Assembly: GCA_034336665.1 (NCBI GenBank)
Contig: CM067576.1
Span: 16,365,960-16,429,959 of the forward strand
Source: Luscinia megarhynchos
Lineage: Eukaryota > Chordata > Aves > Passeriformes > Turdidae
Length of the DNA: 64,000 nt
Direction of reading: 5' to 3'
The notes beneath the pieces were generated by a model, which saw nothing but the letters and a program-made list of their open reading frames with translations, did not search any database and was not told the origin of the DNA. Every line of letters begins with the position of its first letter. Position 1 is the stretch's first letter. Both the position numbers and the translations under genes were made by a program. Positions 33,561 to 45,373 of this stretch are shown here, piece after piece.

Positions 33561-35070
33561 CGATAGTGGCACCCCCAGGGGGTGAGAGGGGCCAGGCAGA
33601 ACCTTGTGAGCTCGGGGTTGAGGGGTGACCCTGCTCCCCATCGCGGCCTCTGGTAGGAAATGCAAGAGCTGGAGGAAGGCCAGGAGCTGGGAGGAGGGAG
33701 CCAGCCACCCCGCAGGCTCTGGGGGCTCGGGGGGAGCTGCGCTGTGGAAGCACCAGGCATTACTGGAAGAGCAGACCACTCCTCCCGAAGGCTGCCAGCA
33801 CAAACCAGCCCCAGAGCAGAGGGTGCCTTGAAAGCCATCTGCAATCAAACCCTGGCAGCGCTGCTGTGCTTCCCCAGGGCCAGGCAGGCTGCAGAAATCC
33901 AGGAGCAATTAGAGGTGGTCCCAGGGGATCCACCTGGAGCCGCACCCAGCTCGGTCCTTAAAGTTTCCTGTCACCTCACAGAGGGAGCTGTGGCCTCTGG
34001 GGACAGCAGCCACCAGCCCTGGCTCAAGCGGGGCTGTGGCTTCACAACAAAGGGCTGAAATTTGAAAAGATTCGGTCTCCCTTTGTAGAAACCTTTGATT
34101 AAACCGTGGCAGCCGGGATTGAGCTGGTGCTCATCTCCCTGGCCTCCCACCCCCTCCTACTGCTTCATCTCCCTCTCTCCTGCCTTTTCTGCCTTGCCTC
34201 TTTTTCTCCCTCTGCTTTGGAAGGGAGCAGATCAATAAATAAATAAACCCACAGAAATGTTATTTCTCTGGCGAGAGGCGCCTTGAAGTTCATCAGAAAT
34301 AACAATCCCGAGCTGCCGTGCATGCGCAGGGCAGGGAGAAGGGATGCGATTGTTCCCTGGGGAAAAGCAGCAGCACAACCCGTTGGACCTGTTCCGAGGG
34401 CGCCGGGCTGACAATTCACCAGCAGCCTTTGAGCTCTCACCCGGGGCCTCCGAGAGCTTTGACATGAAAGGGCCACCAGTCAAATGAAGGGAAGGATCAA
34501 CTTGCAGGATTAAATGTCCTTGTCACCAGCCCATCAAAACGCAGCTTTATTTTGGAGGGACAGATCGTTCACGGCAGATTAAACCTGAAGTTCCGGGGGA
34601 TTTCTGGCGGGTGAAGTGGCCACAGGTGGCACCGGTGCTGCAGGAGCGCGGGGTGGCTGCGTGTCCCCAGCAGGAGAAGGATCCGCCTGGCCCTGCAGGG
34701 AGCCCCGGCCGCTCATCTGCCATGCAAAGGAGCATGCAAAACCCTGGAGTTCCTCCCAGATCACCCAAAGCTTCCTCCAGAGGATGGGGAGCACGAAATC
34801 CAGGGTTTGCAGTGAGCGGTGAGATGAGTCAGGATGCAAAGGCTTTCATCTCAGGGCTTGACCGCCCCAGACCAGCCCCAAACGGGGAGCGTTTGGAAAG
34901 GGGACGCTGCTGCAGGCGTTCCTGGGGAGCACACACCCCAGCAGAGGCTCGGGCTGGCTGCAGCATTCCTGAGAGCAGGCACGTCCCTGTGTCCCACCAG
35001 GGACTCGGGGCACGCACAGCGCAAACACACAGGGCTGAGCCAGAGGCTGAGGGCTCTGTGTGGGACATGC
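33561..35070. other. Unique segment with AT-rich islands at 34030-34600
   Basis: GC-rich until about 34030. Then it includes cctttgattaaaccgtggca, gatcaataaataaataaacc, gcgccttgaagttcatcaga, cgtgcatgcgcagggcaggg, cagattaaacctgaagttcc. Single-copy; reminiscent of conserved non-coding DNA. No exon established. Confidence 0.38.
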
Positions 35071-35824
35071 CCTCCATCCTCCTCCATCCCCTCCATCCCC
35101 TGCATCCCCCTCAATCTCCTTCATCGCCCTCATCCCCTGCGTCCCCTGCATCCCCTACATCCCCTCCATCCCCTGCATCCCCTCCATCCCCTGCATCCCC
35201 TGCATCCCCTCATCCCCTGCATCCCCTGCATCCCCTCATCCCCTGCATCCCCTCAATCTCCTCCATCCCTCCATCCCTCCATCCCCTGCATCCCCCCTCA
35301 ATCTCCTTCATCCCCCCCATCCCCTGCATCCCCTCATCCCCATCTGTCCCCTACATCCCCTCATCCCCTGCATCCCCCTCCACCCCCTGCACCCCCCTCA
35401 ATCTCCTTCATCCCCCCATCCCCTGCATCCCCTCATCCCCCCCATCCCCTGCATCCCCTCATCCCCCCATCCCCTCCATCCCCTCATCCCCTCATCCCCA
35501 TCCCGTCCCCTACATCCCTCCATCCCCTCCATCCCCTGCATCCCCTGCATCCCCTCCATCCCCCTCCATCCCCTGCATCCCCTGCATCCCCATCCGTCCC
35601 TCCATCCCTCCATCCCCTGCATCCCCCTGCATCCCCTCCGCATCCCTCCATCCCCTGCATCCCCTCCATCCCCTCCATCCCCTGCATTCCCTGCATCCCC
35701 TCCATCCCTCCATCCCTCCATCCCCTCCATCCCCTCCATCCCCTCCATCCCCTCCATCCCCTGCATCCCCTCCATCCCCTCCATCCCCTCCATCCCCTCC
35801 ATCCCCTCCAACCCTCCATCCCTT
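35071..35824. repeat. 9 bp minisatellite, C-rich
   Basis: About 750 bp of atcccctcc / atcccctgc nonamers with occasional 'tcaatctcc' and extra Cs. The minus strand is ggggatgga repeated. All frames are open; not coding. Confidence 0.96.
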
Positions 35825-36429
35825 CCTCAGAGCCGAGGTGAAGGCAGGCAGGACCCTCCTGGTCCTGCCACACCCCAGCAATGCCACAAGTGAGCTCTGG
35901 GTGTGTTTGGCCAGGTGAGGGAGCAGGTTTGGGGAGGACAGCGTCTGCCAGGACAGGTCCAACATGTGGCAGTGCCAGTGAGCACCCGCGGGGCAGCAGC
36001 TCCTGAGATGAGGTGGCAACAGGGAGATCTTGGATCTGAAGAGCTCAACCAGCTCCTTTGCAGGTGCAGGTGTTCACGGGGGCTCAGCTTGATAAAAAGG
36101 AATTGTGCACATGTTTGGGGAGGAGATCTGAGTCCCTGGCAGGGGCTGGGAGCAGAGGGGGTTTTATCCAGTCCTTTCCTATGGGAGATGTCTCAGCTCT
36201 TGCTGTCAGTCAACAAGAAAATCCTTGTGTGGAGAGTCCAGCCCATGCCCTGTCCCAAAGAATTCTGTTGGCAGCAATTCCTGAAGGTTTTCCATGAGGA
36301 TTGAGCCCTGCACAAGCATGGGAAGGGTCAGAGGGAGCCCGTCTGCTCAGCAGTGAAATGCTGGCTGTGTTTGGGTGGAGAGAGGAGCAGGGCAGGGAAA
36401 AGGAAGTCAGAAAACAGAAAAAAATTCAA
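35825..36429. other. Non-repetitive segment, no gene
   Basis: Unique-looking DNA. Nothing recognised. Confidence 0.4.
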
Positions 36430-36612
36430 TATATGTGAAAATCACAGGGGATTGGCCTGGGTGAAGAAAATCTGTGGCTTCCCCATCCCTGGGAGTGCCC
36501 AAGGCCAGGCTGGACAGGGCTTGGAGCAACCTGGGCTGGTGGAAGCTGTGCCTGCTGTGGCAGGGGGATGAGCTGAGCTTTGAGGCCATTCTAACCCAAA
36601 ATCCATGATTCC
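36430..36612 (+). mobile_element. CR1 LINE 3' fragment
   Basis: Sense CR1 tail: ccccatccctgggagtgccc, aaggccaggctggacagggc, ttggagcaacctgggctggt, cattctaacccaaaatccat. Its 5' edge is unclear. Confidence 0.72.
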
Positions 36613-36959
36613 ACGAGTGACCTGTACACGGAGCTGTCTGAGGCTGTCACACAGAACCCACCCAGATATCAGCAGAACCCTCACAGGGCTCCAGGAGAGG
36701 CTGCACCCAACAGCTTTGAGCAGAGGGAGAGGGAGGAGGTCAGAGGGGACATTTCCCCCACTTTGTCCTTCCCTCTGGGAGGTCGTTTGGAGAGCTGGGG
36801 TATCAAGCAGCATCTGCAGGTGTTGTTTTTTGGAAATTCTCCTTCCTGCAGAGGAATTCCAGCTGGTTTCCAAAGCCCTTCCCTGGGGTGATTTGCTGCC
36901 AGGAGCACTGCAGAGCCAGCACGTCCCTCCTGTCCCCTCCCCGAGCCACCTCTGGGGCA
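36613..36959. other. Non-repetitive segment, no gene
   Basis: Unique-looking DNA between a CR1 fragment and a tandem array; nothing recognised. Confidence 0.35.
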
Positions 36960-37395
36960 CTCAAACCGCAGCAAAATCAACCCAAATCATCAAATTGTCC
37001 CAAAATTCATCAAAGTTCACCCAGATTTACCCAAAAGCAAATGAAATCATCAAAGTTGACCCTGAACCCGTCAATTTTCACCCAAATTTATCAAAATTCA
37101 TCCAAAATCATCCAAATTCACTGGAGAGCTACAGGACACATCTGGGGATGATTTCCTGCAGCCAGCCCGGGTTTCACCCAAATTTCACCCCAAATTTATC
37201 AAAATTCACCCAAAATCATCCAAATTCACTGGAGAGCTACAGGACACATCTGGGGATGATCTCCTGCAGCCAGCCTGGGTTTTACTCAAATTTCAGCCAA
37301 ATTTATCAAAATTCATCCAAAATCATCCAAATTCAGTGGAGAGCTACAGGACACATCTGGGGATGATCTCCTGCAGCCAGCCTGGGTTTCAGCCG
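36960..37395. repeat. Tandem array, 107-108 bp unit, 3 full copies
   Basis: Units combine a short internal repeat 'caaaattcatccaaaatcat' with ctggagagctacaggacaca and tctcctgcagccagcctggg. Copies of ggagagct start at 37123, 37231 and 37338. The upstream part (36960-37080) holds only the degenerate 'atcaaa/cccaaatt' sub-repeats. Confidence 0.9.
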
Positions 37396-37974
37396 TGCCC
37401 ACAGGTGCTGCAGGACACCTGGATCTGTGCTCTGACCCTAAAAACGAGTGGCTGGAGCTGCTGCCCTTGCTCTGTCCCTGAACCCTGCAGTTCCAGCACT
37501 GGGAGGGGATCCTTGGCACGTCCACACGGGCAGCCCGAGGGCAGGGAAAGGGCTGGCTGAGGGGCAGGAGGCTGGGAAGGGCAGGGAGAACAGGTTTGAC
37601 CGAGGTCTGAGCCCCAGGCAGGGCTGTTCCCTGCCTGCTCTTGTCACAGCTCCCCCAAATGACTCCTGGAATTCTGCAGGATCCCTGCAATGCATGGGGA
37701 TGGGAGCTGAGCTCTGCCTGGGTCTGCTTTGAAGGGACAAGGGCTGGACAGAGCCAGCTAAGGCTGGTGAGTGGTTTGCAGCATCAAAGGGTGGCCTGAG
37801 CTCCTCTCTGCTCCCTCTCTAGCCTGCCCAGCTCGTTCTGGAGCCTCGGGGATGATCACAGCCCCCTCCTCCACAGCTCCTTTTAAAGAGGTTTTGGTGC
37901 CTCACTCCAGGGAGCTGGAGGGAAATGCTCAGGCTGGGGTTGTCGTTGGGAAGGTGCATCCCACAGGGATGGGA
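37396..37974. other. Non-repetitive segment, no gene
   Basis: Unique-looking GC-rich DNA; nothing recognised. Confidence 0.4.
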
Positions 37975-39075
37975 GGATGGTCCCTGAGGAACAGGAATTC
38001 CATCACAGAGGAGCCTGCTTTGGGCTGGGGAAACAGGAATCCCCATCACAGAAACCCAGCCTGCTTTGGGTTGGGTAAAACAGGAATCTCACTGCAGAAA
38101 CAAGATCCCTCATTACAGAATCCCAGCCTGGCTTTGGGTTGGAGAAACAGGAATCTCACTGGAGGAACAGGATCCCTCAGCACAGAAACCCAGCCTGCTT
38201 TGGGTTGGAGAAACAGGAATCACACTGGAGGAACAGGAATCCTCATCACAGAAACCCAGCCTGCTTTGGGTTGGAAAAACAGGAATCTCACTGCAGAAAC
38301 AAGATCCCTCATTACAGAATCCCAGCCTGGTTTGGGTTGGAGAAACAGGAATCTCACTGGAGGAACAGGAATCCTCATCACAGAATCCCAGCCTGCTTTG
38401 GGTTGGAGAAACAGGAATCACACTGGAGGAACAGGATCCCTCAGCACAGAATCCCAGCCTGCTTTGGGTTGGAGAAACAGGAATCTCACTGGAGGAACAG
38501 AATCCCTCATTACAGAATTCCAGCCTGCTTTGGGTTGGAGAAACAGGAATCTCACTGGAGGAACAGAATCCCTCATTACAGAATTCCCAGCCTGCTTTGG
38601 GTTGGAAAAACAGGAATCACACTGGAGGAACAGAATCCCTCATCACAGAATCCCAGCCTGGTTTGGGTTGGAGAAACAGGAATCACACTGGAGGAACAGA
38701 ATCCCTCATTACAGAATCCCAGCCTGCTTTGGGTTGGAGAAACAGGAATCACACTGGAGGAACAGAATCCCTCATTACAGAATCCCAGCCTGGTTTGGGT
38801 TGGAGAAACAGGAATCACACTGGAGGAACAGAATCCCTCATCACAGAATCCCAGCCTGGTTTGGGTTGGAGAAACAGGAATCACACTGGAGGAACAGAAT
38901 CCCTCATCACAGAATCCCAGCCTGCTTTGGGTTGGAGAAACAGGAATCTCACTGCAGAAACAGGATCCCTAATTACAAAATCCCAGCCTGCTTTGGTTGG
39001 AGAAACAGGAATCTCACTGGAGGAACAGAATCCCTCATCACAGAATCCCAGCCTGGTTTGGGTTGGAAGGGATCT
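37975..39075. repeat. Minisatellite, 66 bp unit, about 16 copies, apparently derived from a CR1 end
   Basis: Unit cagaatcccagcctgctttg, ggttggagaaacaggaatca, cactggaggaacagaatccc, tcatca; cagaatccc starts are 66 bp apart (38646, 38712). The half 'tcacagaatcccagcctggtttgggttgga' is the antisense CR1 3' terminus, and the final copy runs directly into a CR1 body. 66 is divisible by three, so frames stay open (over 400 codons) without being genes. Confidence 0.93.
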
Positions 39076-39240
39076 TGAAGCTCATCCCATTCCCCCCCTG
39101 CCATGGGCAGGGACACCTGCCACTATCCCAGGTTGTTCCAGCCCCATCCAGCCTGGATTGGGACATTTCCAGGGATCCAGGGGCAGCCACAGCTTCTGTG
39201 GGCAATCCTTCCATCCAGGCCAGGCTTCATCCCATTTCCC
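39040..39240 (-). mobile_element. CR1 LINE 3' fragment adjoining the 66 bp array
   Basis: Antisense CR1: atcacagaatcccagcctgg, tttgggttggaagggatctt, gccatgggcagggacacctg, ccatttccctgtgtag. Its first about 35 bp are shared with the tandem unit. Confidence 0.82.
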
Positions 39241-39435
39241 TGTGTAGAAACAACAACAAAAAATCCAAAAAACCCCAAACAAAACAAAACAAAACAAAAC
39301 AAAACAAACCACCCCAAAACAAAAACCAGAAAAACCCCACAAAAAACCAACCAACCAAAACAACAGAAAAACCCCGAACCAAAACAAATCAAACCAAAAA
39401 ACAAAACAAAGAAAAAACAACCCAAAAAACAGAAC
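39241..39435. repeat. A/C-rich simple repeat, (AAAAC)n and derivatives
   Basis: aaaacaaaacaaaacaaaac core at 39284-39310, then diverged aaccaaccaaaacaacagaa-like sequence. It directly follows the CR1 fragment. Confidence 0.92.
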
Positions 39436-41441
39436 AGGAGGTAAGAGATGTTCAGAGTCCACATAACCAGAGTACAGAGCATTCTTCAATTTTCCCCATT
39501 CCAGCAAGGAGAGGGAAGAGCAGCAGCGTTTCCTGCTGACAGGCAGTGCCAGCCGTGGCACAAACATCTCCTCTGCGCCTGCAAAATGAGGCTGTGCAAC
39601 CTGGAAATGAGGCAAGCGCCCATCAGGCTGATGTGACACTAATGCTGCACCTCCTGGGGACTGCAGTGCGCTGGGACAAGAGCAGGGGCTGCCACGGCAA
39701 GGTGGGACACCCCCAGTTGTGGCAGCTCACCCCTCTTTTTAACCTGCTGCGTGCAGGGCGTCCCCCAAAGCTCCTCTCTGCAGCACCACTGGAGTGGCAG
39801 TAAATGAAACACTATTGCCTGATTACAGGCAGGATATGGCTCCAAATTGACTGGTTTATAGTCCTGGGTAATTTAATTTCTTCCTTCAGTGAATGGGTTG
39901 CCATATGCCCGCAGCCCCCGCCCGGATCCCGGCACAGCTGCTCCCTGAGCTCCTGTCCCCATTCTGGGCTCGTTCCTGCAGGGAATCCCTGCCCCAGCAG
40001 GCACAAAACCCGCCCAGGGACTCGGCAGGGGATCCAGTCTGTGGGAGGACGGTCCAGCAATGGGGGCCGGGTCTGGAATTGTCCGACAAGGATGGGTGAG
40101 GCTGCTCCAGGATGGGCAGTGCTGGAATGCACCCAGCGCTCCTGGAATCGCAGGGAATTGGGATAGGCGCTGCATTTTGGGCTGTAAAACCCTAAAAAAT
40201 CCTCTGGTTAGGCATTGAGCCAGCTCATCTCCCTGCAGGCATCACCACCCTCCCAGGGCAGCATCCCCAGGGCTCAAAACGCTGCCAGCAGCAGACGGGT
40301 TCTCAGCGTTCTCGGCGTTTTCAGGCTCCAGCCCTCTGGAGACTGGGATGGATGGGGAGGGGGGAAAGCAGCAGTGCTGAGAGCCCCTCAGCCCCTCAGC
40401 CTGGCAGTGCCTCAGCAGGGATCGGATCGTTCTCCCCGCAGGCTGTTTCTCCAAGTGGATCTCATTCCTCCTTCTGGCTCAGCGGGTTCCTCTCTCCTCC
40501 TCGGGATTTTGAGCTCTTCCCCAGTTTGGTTTCATCTCCAGATCTCAGGGATGGGTTGTTTAGGAGAGCAGTGTCTCACTCCTTCCAGCCAGTGCCACTT
40601 GGGAATATCACTGTTGTTTCTGCCTTAAAAAAATTCCTCTACATCTCTGCAAAACTCCTGATTTTTCTCTGATTGTTTTTCACTCAGTTGAGTGGAAACA
40701 TTTTGTGTGACACCAGTTCTAGTGCAAGTTCTGTGAACGGGGGAGGGATTCCCTGGGGACTCCCGGCTTCATTCTGGCTGCTTCAAGATCCACCATGGGA
40801 TGCCCCCAAGTCCCCAAAACCTGCTGAAAAATTGTGGGAAATCTCGCGGAAAAAGGTTTTGTGACTCACTCCATGTCCTGTGTGAAGGCAGACGGGACAT
40901 GACATCTCTGATATTTTCACAGCCAGTATCAGGCACGGGTAACCCCACCCTTGAGCAGTTCTGGGTGTGGTCAGTGAGGACATTCCCACCTCAGGGTCTG
41001 CGCAGCGCTGCAATCTCTCATTCCCTGTGTCCCTGGCCTTTGGGAACCTTCTGGTGACTCCTTCTGAGTCAGAGAAAAAAAAAAAGTGATAAGTAAAGTC
41101 GTCGTCCTAAAGCTGTGAGACCTTTAGGACTCAAAGCTGTTTTCTCAAGTGCCCTGAGGGCTGTGAAAAATTCCAAATATTGCTTTGAAACTGGAAAGTC
41201 CCTGCAAGTCCCTCACAGCTGCTGCTTCTGTTTACTCTCTGTGCCAGGATTATTAAGGGAGGTGTTGAACAAGCAAAGCCAGCCGTGCTCCCTGGAGCTC
41301 TCCTGGCGCTGCCGGATCTTTGTGACTGTCCTTTGTCCTCGGCTTTGAGGGTGGGCAGTGCACGGCACAGATGTCCCTGTGGAGATGGAGCTGTGGATAA
41401 AGCTCCTGCAGTGCCTGGGGCTTTACTGGCAGCGTGAGCAG
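39436..41441. other. Long unique segment, no gene
   Basis: Contains an AT-richer island at 39800-39905 (aaacactattgcctgattac, gtaatttaatttcttccttc), CpG-bearing parts at 39905-40110, an AT-rich stretch at 40620-40740 and an A-run at 41077-41087. A perfect 9 bp stem (gtcctaaag / ctttaggac, 41104-41112 and 41122-41130) with a 9-base loop lies near the end. No exon recognised. Confidence 0.4.
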
Positions 41442-42211
41442 CCTGGGGCTGTGTGTCCATCTCTGGGGCTGTGTGTCCATCTCTGGGGCTGTGTCCGGGC
41501 AGGATGATCATCCCTGTGCCAGGGACCATCTCTGGGGCTGTGTGTCCATCTCTGGGGCTGTGTCCGGGCAGGATGATTATCCCTGTGCCAGGGACCATCC
41601 CTGGGGTGTGTGTCCATCTCTGGGGCTGTGTGTCCATCTCTGAGGCTGTGTCCGGGCAGGATGACCATCCCTGGTCCAGTGTCCATCCCTGTGCCGTGTG
41701 ACCATCCCTGGGGCTGTGTCCGGGCAGGATGACCATCCCATGTCCTGTGACCATCCCTGTGGTGTGTGTCCATCCCTGGGGCTGTGTCCGGGCAGGATGA
41801 CCATCCCTGTGCCGTGACCATCCCTGTGGTGTGTGTCCATTCCTGGGGCTGTGTCTGGGCAGGATGACCATCCCTGTGCCGTGACCATCCCTGGAGCTGT
41901 GTGTCCATCTCTGGGGCTGTGTCTGGGCAGGATGACCATCCCTGTGCCAGGGACCATCGCTGGGGGTGTGTGTCCATCCCTGGGGCTGTGTCCGAGCAAA
42001 ATGACCATCCCTGTGCCAGTGTCCATCCCTGGGGGTGTGTGTCCATCTCTGGGGCTGTGTGTCCATCTCTGGGGCTGTGTCTGGGCAGGATGACCATCCC
42101 TGTGCCAGGGACCATCCCTGGGGCTGTGTGTCCATTCCTGGGGCTGTGTCTGGGCAGGATGAGCATCCCATGTCCTGTGACCATCCCTGGAGCTGTGTCC
42201 AGGCAAGGTGA
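41442..42211. repeat. Minisatellite of 'ccatccctggggctgtgtgt' type
   Basis: Mixed units combining tctggggctgtgtgtccatc with gggcaggatgaccatccctg and tgccaggacc, in 28-70 bp higher-order combinations. Degenerate compared with the next array. Confidence 0.92.
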
Positions 42212-43082
42212 CCATCCCAGTGCCAGTGTCTCCATCCCAGTGCCAGTGTCCATCCCAGTGCCAGTGTCTCCATCCCAGTGCCAGTGTCCATCCCAGTGCC
42301 AGTCTCCACCCCAATGCCAGTGTCCACCCCAGTGCCAGTGTCTCCATCCCCATGCCAGTGTCCATCCCAGTGCCAGTGTCCATCCCAGTGCCAGTGTCTC
42401 CATCCCAGTGCCAGTGTCTCCATCCCAGTGCCAGTGTCCATCCCAGTGCCAGTGTCTCCATCCCAGTGCCAGTGTCCATCCCAGTGCCAGTGTCTCCATC
42501 CCAGCACCAGTGTCCATCCCAGTGCCAATGTCTCCATCCCCATGCCAGTGTCCATCCCAGTGCCAGTGTCCATCCCAGTGCCAGTGTCTCCATCCCAGTG
42601 CCAGTGTCCATCCCATGCCAGTGTCTCCATCCCAGTGCCAGTGTCCATCCCAGTGCCAGTGTCTCCATCCCAGTGCCAGTGTCCATCCCATGCCAGTGTC
42701 TCCATCCCAGTGCCAGTGTCTCCATCCCAGTGCCAGTGTCCATCCCAGTGCCAGTGTCCAGCCCAGTGCCAGTGTCCATCCCAGTGCCATTGTCCATCCC
42801 AGTGCCAGTGTCTCCATCCCAGTGCCAGTGTCTCCATCCCAGTGCCAGTGTCCATCCCTGTGCCAGTGTCCATCCCAGTGCCAGTGTCTCCATCCCAGTG
42901 CCAGTGTCCATCCCAGCACCAGTGTCTCCATCCCAGCACCAGTGTCTCCATCCCTGTGCCAGTGTCCATCCCAGTGCCAGTGTCCATCCCTGTGCCAGTG
43001 TCAATCCCAGTGCCAGTGTCCAGCCCAGTGCCAGTGTCCACCCCAGTGCCAGTGTCCACCCCAGTGCCAGTGTCCATCCCCA
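42212..43082. repeat. Minisatellite, 18/20 bp units
   Basis: catcccagtgccagtgtc (18 bp) and catcccagtgccagtgtctc (20 bp) mixed irregularly, about 45 copies. It grows out of the preceding array without a gap ('accatccc' shared). Long frames on both strands are repeat translations. Confidence 0.95.
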
Positions 43083-43214
43083 GGGCTATCTGGAGCTGAG
43101 CAATGCCTGGCACAGCTGTTGTCCATGGCTCAGTGTCTGTGTGGCCCCTTTCAGGATTCTGGAGCCCCCACGTTGCTGTGGGAATGTGTCCTGTGGGAAG
43201 AAGAGCTCAGCATC

Positions 43215-43475
43215 TGTCATTCTTCCACATGGAGTGGTTTGGGTTGGAAGGAACCTTAAATCCCATCCAGTGCCACCCCTGCCATGGCAGGGACATCTCC
43301 CACCATCCCAGGCTGCTCCAAGCCCTGTCCAGCCTGGCCTTGGGCACTGCCAGGGATCCAGGGGCAGCCACAGCTGCTCTGGGCACCTGTGCCAGCCCTG
43401 CCCACCCTGCCAGGGAACAATTCCTGCCCAAATCCCATCCAGCCCTGCCCTCCCCTCCCTGCTCCAGCCCCACGG
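43215..43475 (-). mobile_element. CR1 LINE 3' fragment
   Basis: Antisense CR1: gtttgggttggaaggaacct, gccatggcagggacatctcc, aggctgctccaagccctgtc, ggggcagccacagctgctct, ccctgccagggaacaattcc. Among the best-preserved CR1 copies in the window. Confidence 0.85.
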
Positions 43476-43507
43476 GAGTCACTGAGCACCTAGAGAGGAC
43501 AGGAGCC

Positions 43508-44046
43508 TCCCTGCCACCCCTGCCTCCTGCCCCCTGCCTCCTGCCCCCTGCCTCCTGCCCCCCTGCCTCCTGCCACCCTGCCTCCTGCCCCCCCTGCCTC
43601 CTGCCCCCCCTGCCTCCTGCCCCCCTGCCTCCTGCCCCCCTGCCTCCTGCCCCCCTGCCTCCTGCCCCCCTGCCTCCTGCCCCTGCCTCCTGCCACCCTG
43701 CCTCCTGCCCCCCTGCCTCCTGCCCCCCTGTCTCCTGCCCCCCTGCCTCCTGCCACCCTGCCTCCTGCCACCCCTGCCTCCTGCCCCCCTGCCTCCTGCC
43801 ATCCCTGCCTCCTGCCCCCCTGCCTCCTGCCCCCCCTGCCTCCTGCCCCCCTGCCTCCTGCCCCCTGCCTCCTGCCCCCCTGTCTCCTGCCCCCTGCCTC
43901 CTGCCACCCCTGCCTCCTGCCCCCTGCCTCCTGCCCCCCTGCCTCCTGCCATCCCTGCCTCCTGCCATCCCTGCCTCCTGCCCCCCTGCCTCCTGCCATC
44001 CCTGCCTCCTGCCATCCCTGCCTCCTGCCCCCCTGCCTCCTGCCCG
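43508..44046. repeat. C-rich minisatellite, 15-16 bp unit, about 34 copies
   Basis: ccccctgcctcctgcc with changes in the C-run and 'ccacc'/'catcc' variants. The minus strand reads ggcaggaggcaggggg. Confidence 0.96.
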
Positions 44047-44290
44047 CGCTGCCCGGGCGGTGCGGGGAAGCTGCGGATCCCCGGGCTCATTAATGTGGAG
44101 CTGCGCGGCCCCGCTCCCCGCGCATCCACCTGATAAATGAGGAGCCGCCGATGGTATTTTCTACCCTTTTAAGTGTTAAAATAACATTTTAGTGAGAGAT
44201 GAGCAGGTCAGAGCCGGGCTGGCCCCTTTCATCTCCCAGCACGAAGCAGCTGGGTGGGAGGGAGCTGGCGCTGGTGAGCACGTGTGTCCC
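44047..44290. other. CpG-rich spacer with AT-rich end
   Basis: CpG-rich (gcgctgcccgggcggtgcgg) to about 44150, then taagtgttaaaataacattt at 44171. Possibly a small regulatory island. Confidence 0.3.
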
Positions 44291-45373
44291 CAGATCCACG
44301 GAGGATGGTCCCACGTCCATGGGGGTGATCCCAAATCCATGGGGATGATCCCACATCCACGGGGGATGTTCCCACATCCGTGGGGGTGATCCCAAATCCA
44401 TGGGGGTGATCCCAAATCCATGGGGGATGATCCCAAATCCATGGGGGATGTTCCCAAATCCACGGGGGATGGTCCCAAATCCATGGGGATGGTCCCAAAT
44501 CCACGGGGGATGGTCACAAATCCACGAGGGATGGCCCCAAATCCATGGGGGTGATCCCAAGTCCACGGGGGATGGTCACAAATCCACGAGGGATGGTCCC
44601 AAATCCATGGGAATGATCCCAAATCCATGGGGGTGATCCCAAATCCATGGGGATGGTCCCAAATCCATGGGAATGATCCCAAATCCATGGGGATGATCCC
44701 AAATCCATGGGAATGATCCCAAATCCGTGGGGATGGTCCCAAATCCATGGGGGTGATCCCAAATCCATGGGGATGCTCCCAAATCCATGGGGATGTTCCC
44801 ACATCCATGGGGATGGTCCCAAATCCATGGGGAATGTTCCCAAATCCATGGGGAATGTTCCCAAATCCATGGGGAATGTTCCCAAATCCATGAGGGATGT
44901 TCCCACATCCATGGGGAATGCTCTCACATTCATGGGCATATTCCCACATCCATGGAGATGTTCCCAAATCCATGGGAATGGTCCCACATCCACGGGGAAT
45001 GTTTCCACATCCATGGGGATGCTCCCAAATCCATGGGGGGGTCCTCCCAAATCCATGGGGGATGCTCTCACATCCATGGGGGATGTTCCCAAATCCATGA
45101 GGGATGCTCTCACATTCATGGGGATATTCCCACATCCATGGGGATGTTCCCATATCCATGGGGATATTCCCACATCCATGGGGATGTTCCCATATCCATG
45201 GGGATGGTCCCACATCCATGGGGATGTTCCCACATCCATGGGGATATTCCCACATCCATGGGGATGTTCCCACATCCATGGGGATATTCCCACATCCATG
45301 GGGATATTCCCATATCCATGATGATGTTCCCATATCCATGGGGATGTTCCCATACCCACAGGGGATGCTCCCA
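44291..45373. repeat. Minisatellite, about 21 bp unit, about 50 copies
   Basis: ccaaatccatggggatgatc and ccacatccatggggatgttc types. The first half favours 'aaatcc...gatc/ggtc', the second 'acatcc...ttcc/attc'. Each unit holds the palindrome ccatgg. Frames on both strands stay open. Confidence 0.96.

Noticed and set aside
37771..39247. Three parallel frames of 277-435 codons over the 66 bp array
   Set aside because: The unit length is a multiple of three and carries no stop, and the unit derives from a CR1 end. This is not evidence of coding.
39241..39435. A-rich stretch after the CR1 considered as a poly(A) tail
   Set aside because: CR1 elements end in short 8 bp-type repeats rather than poly(A), and the A-rich tract lies on the 5' side of this antisense copy. 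It is a simple repeat.
41131..43113. Open frame of about 660 codons on the minus strand
   Set aside because: It is the translation of two adjacent arrays (41442-43082). The opposite strand is open over 400 codons at the same place. No protein family is recognisable.
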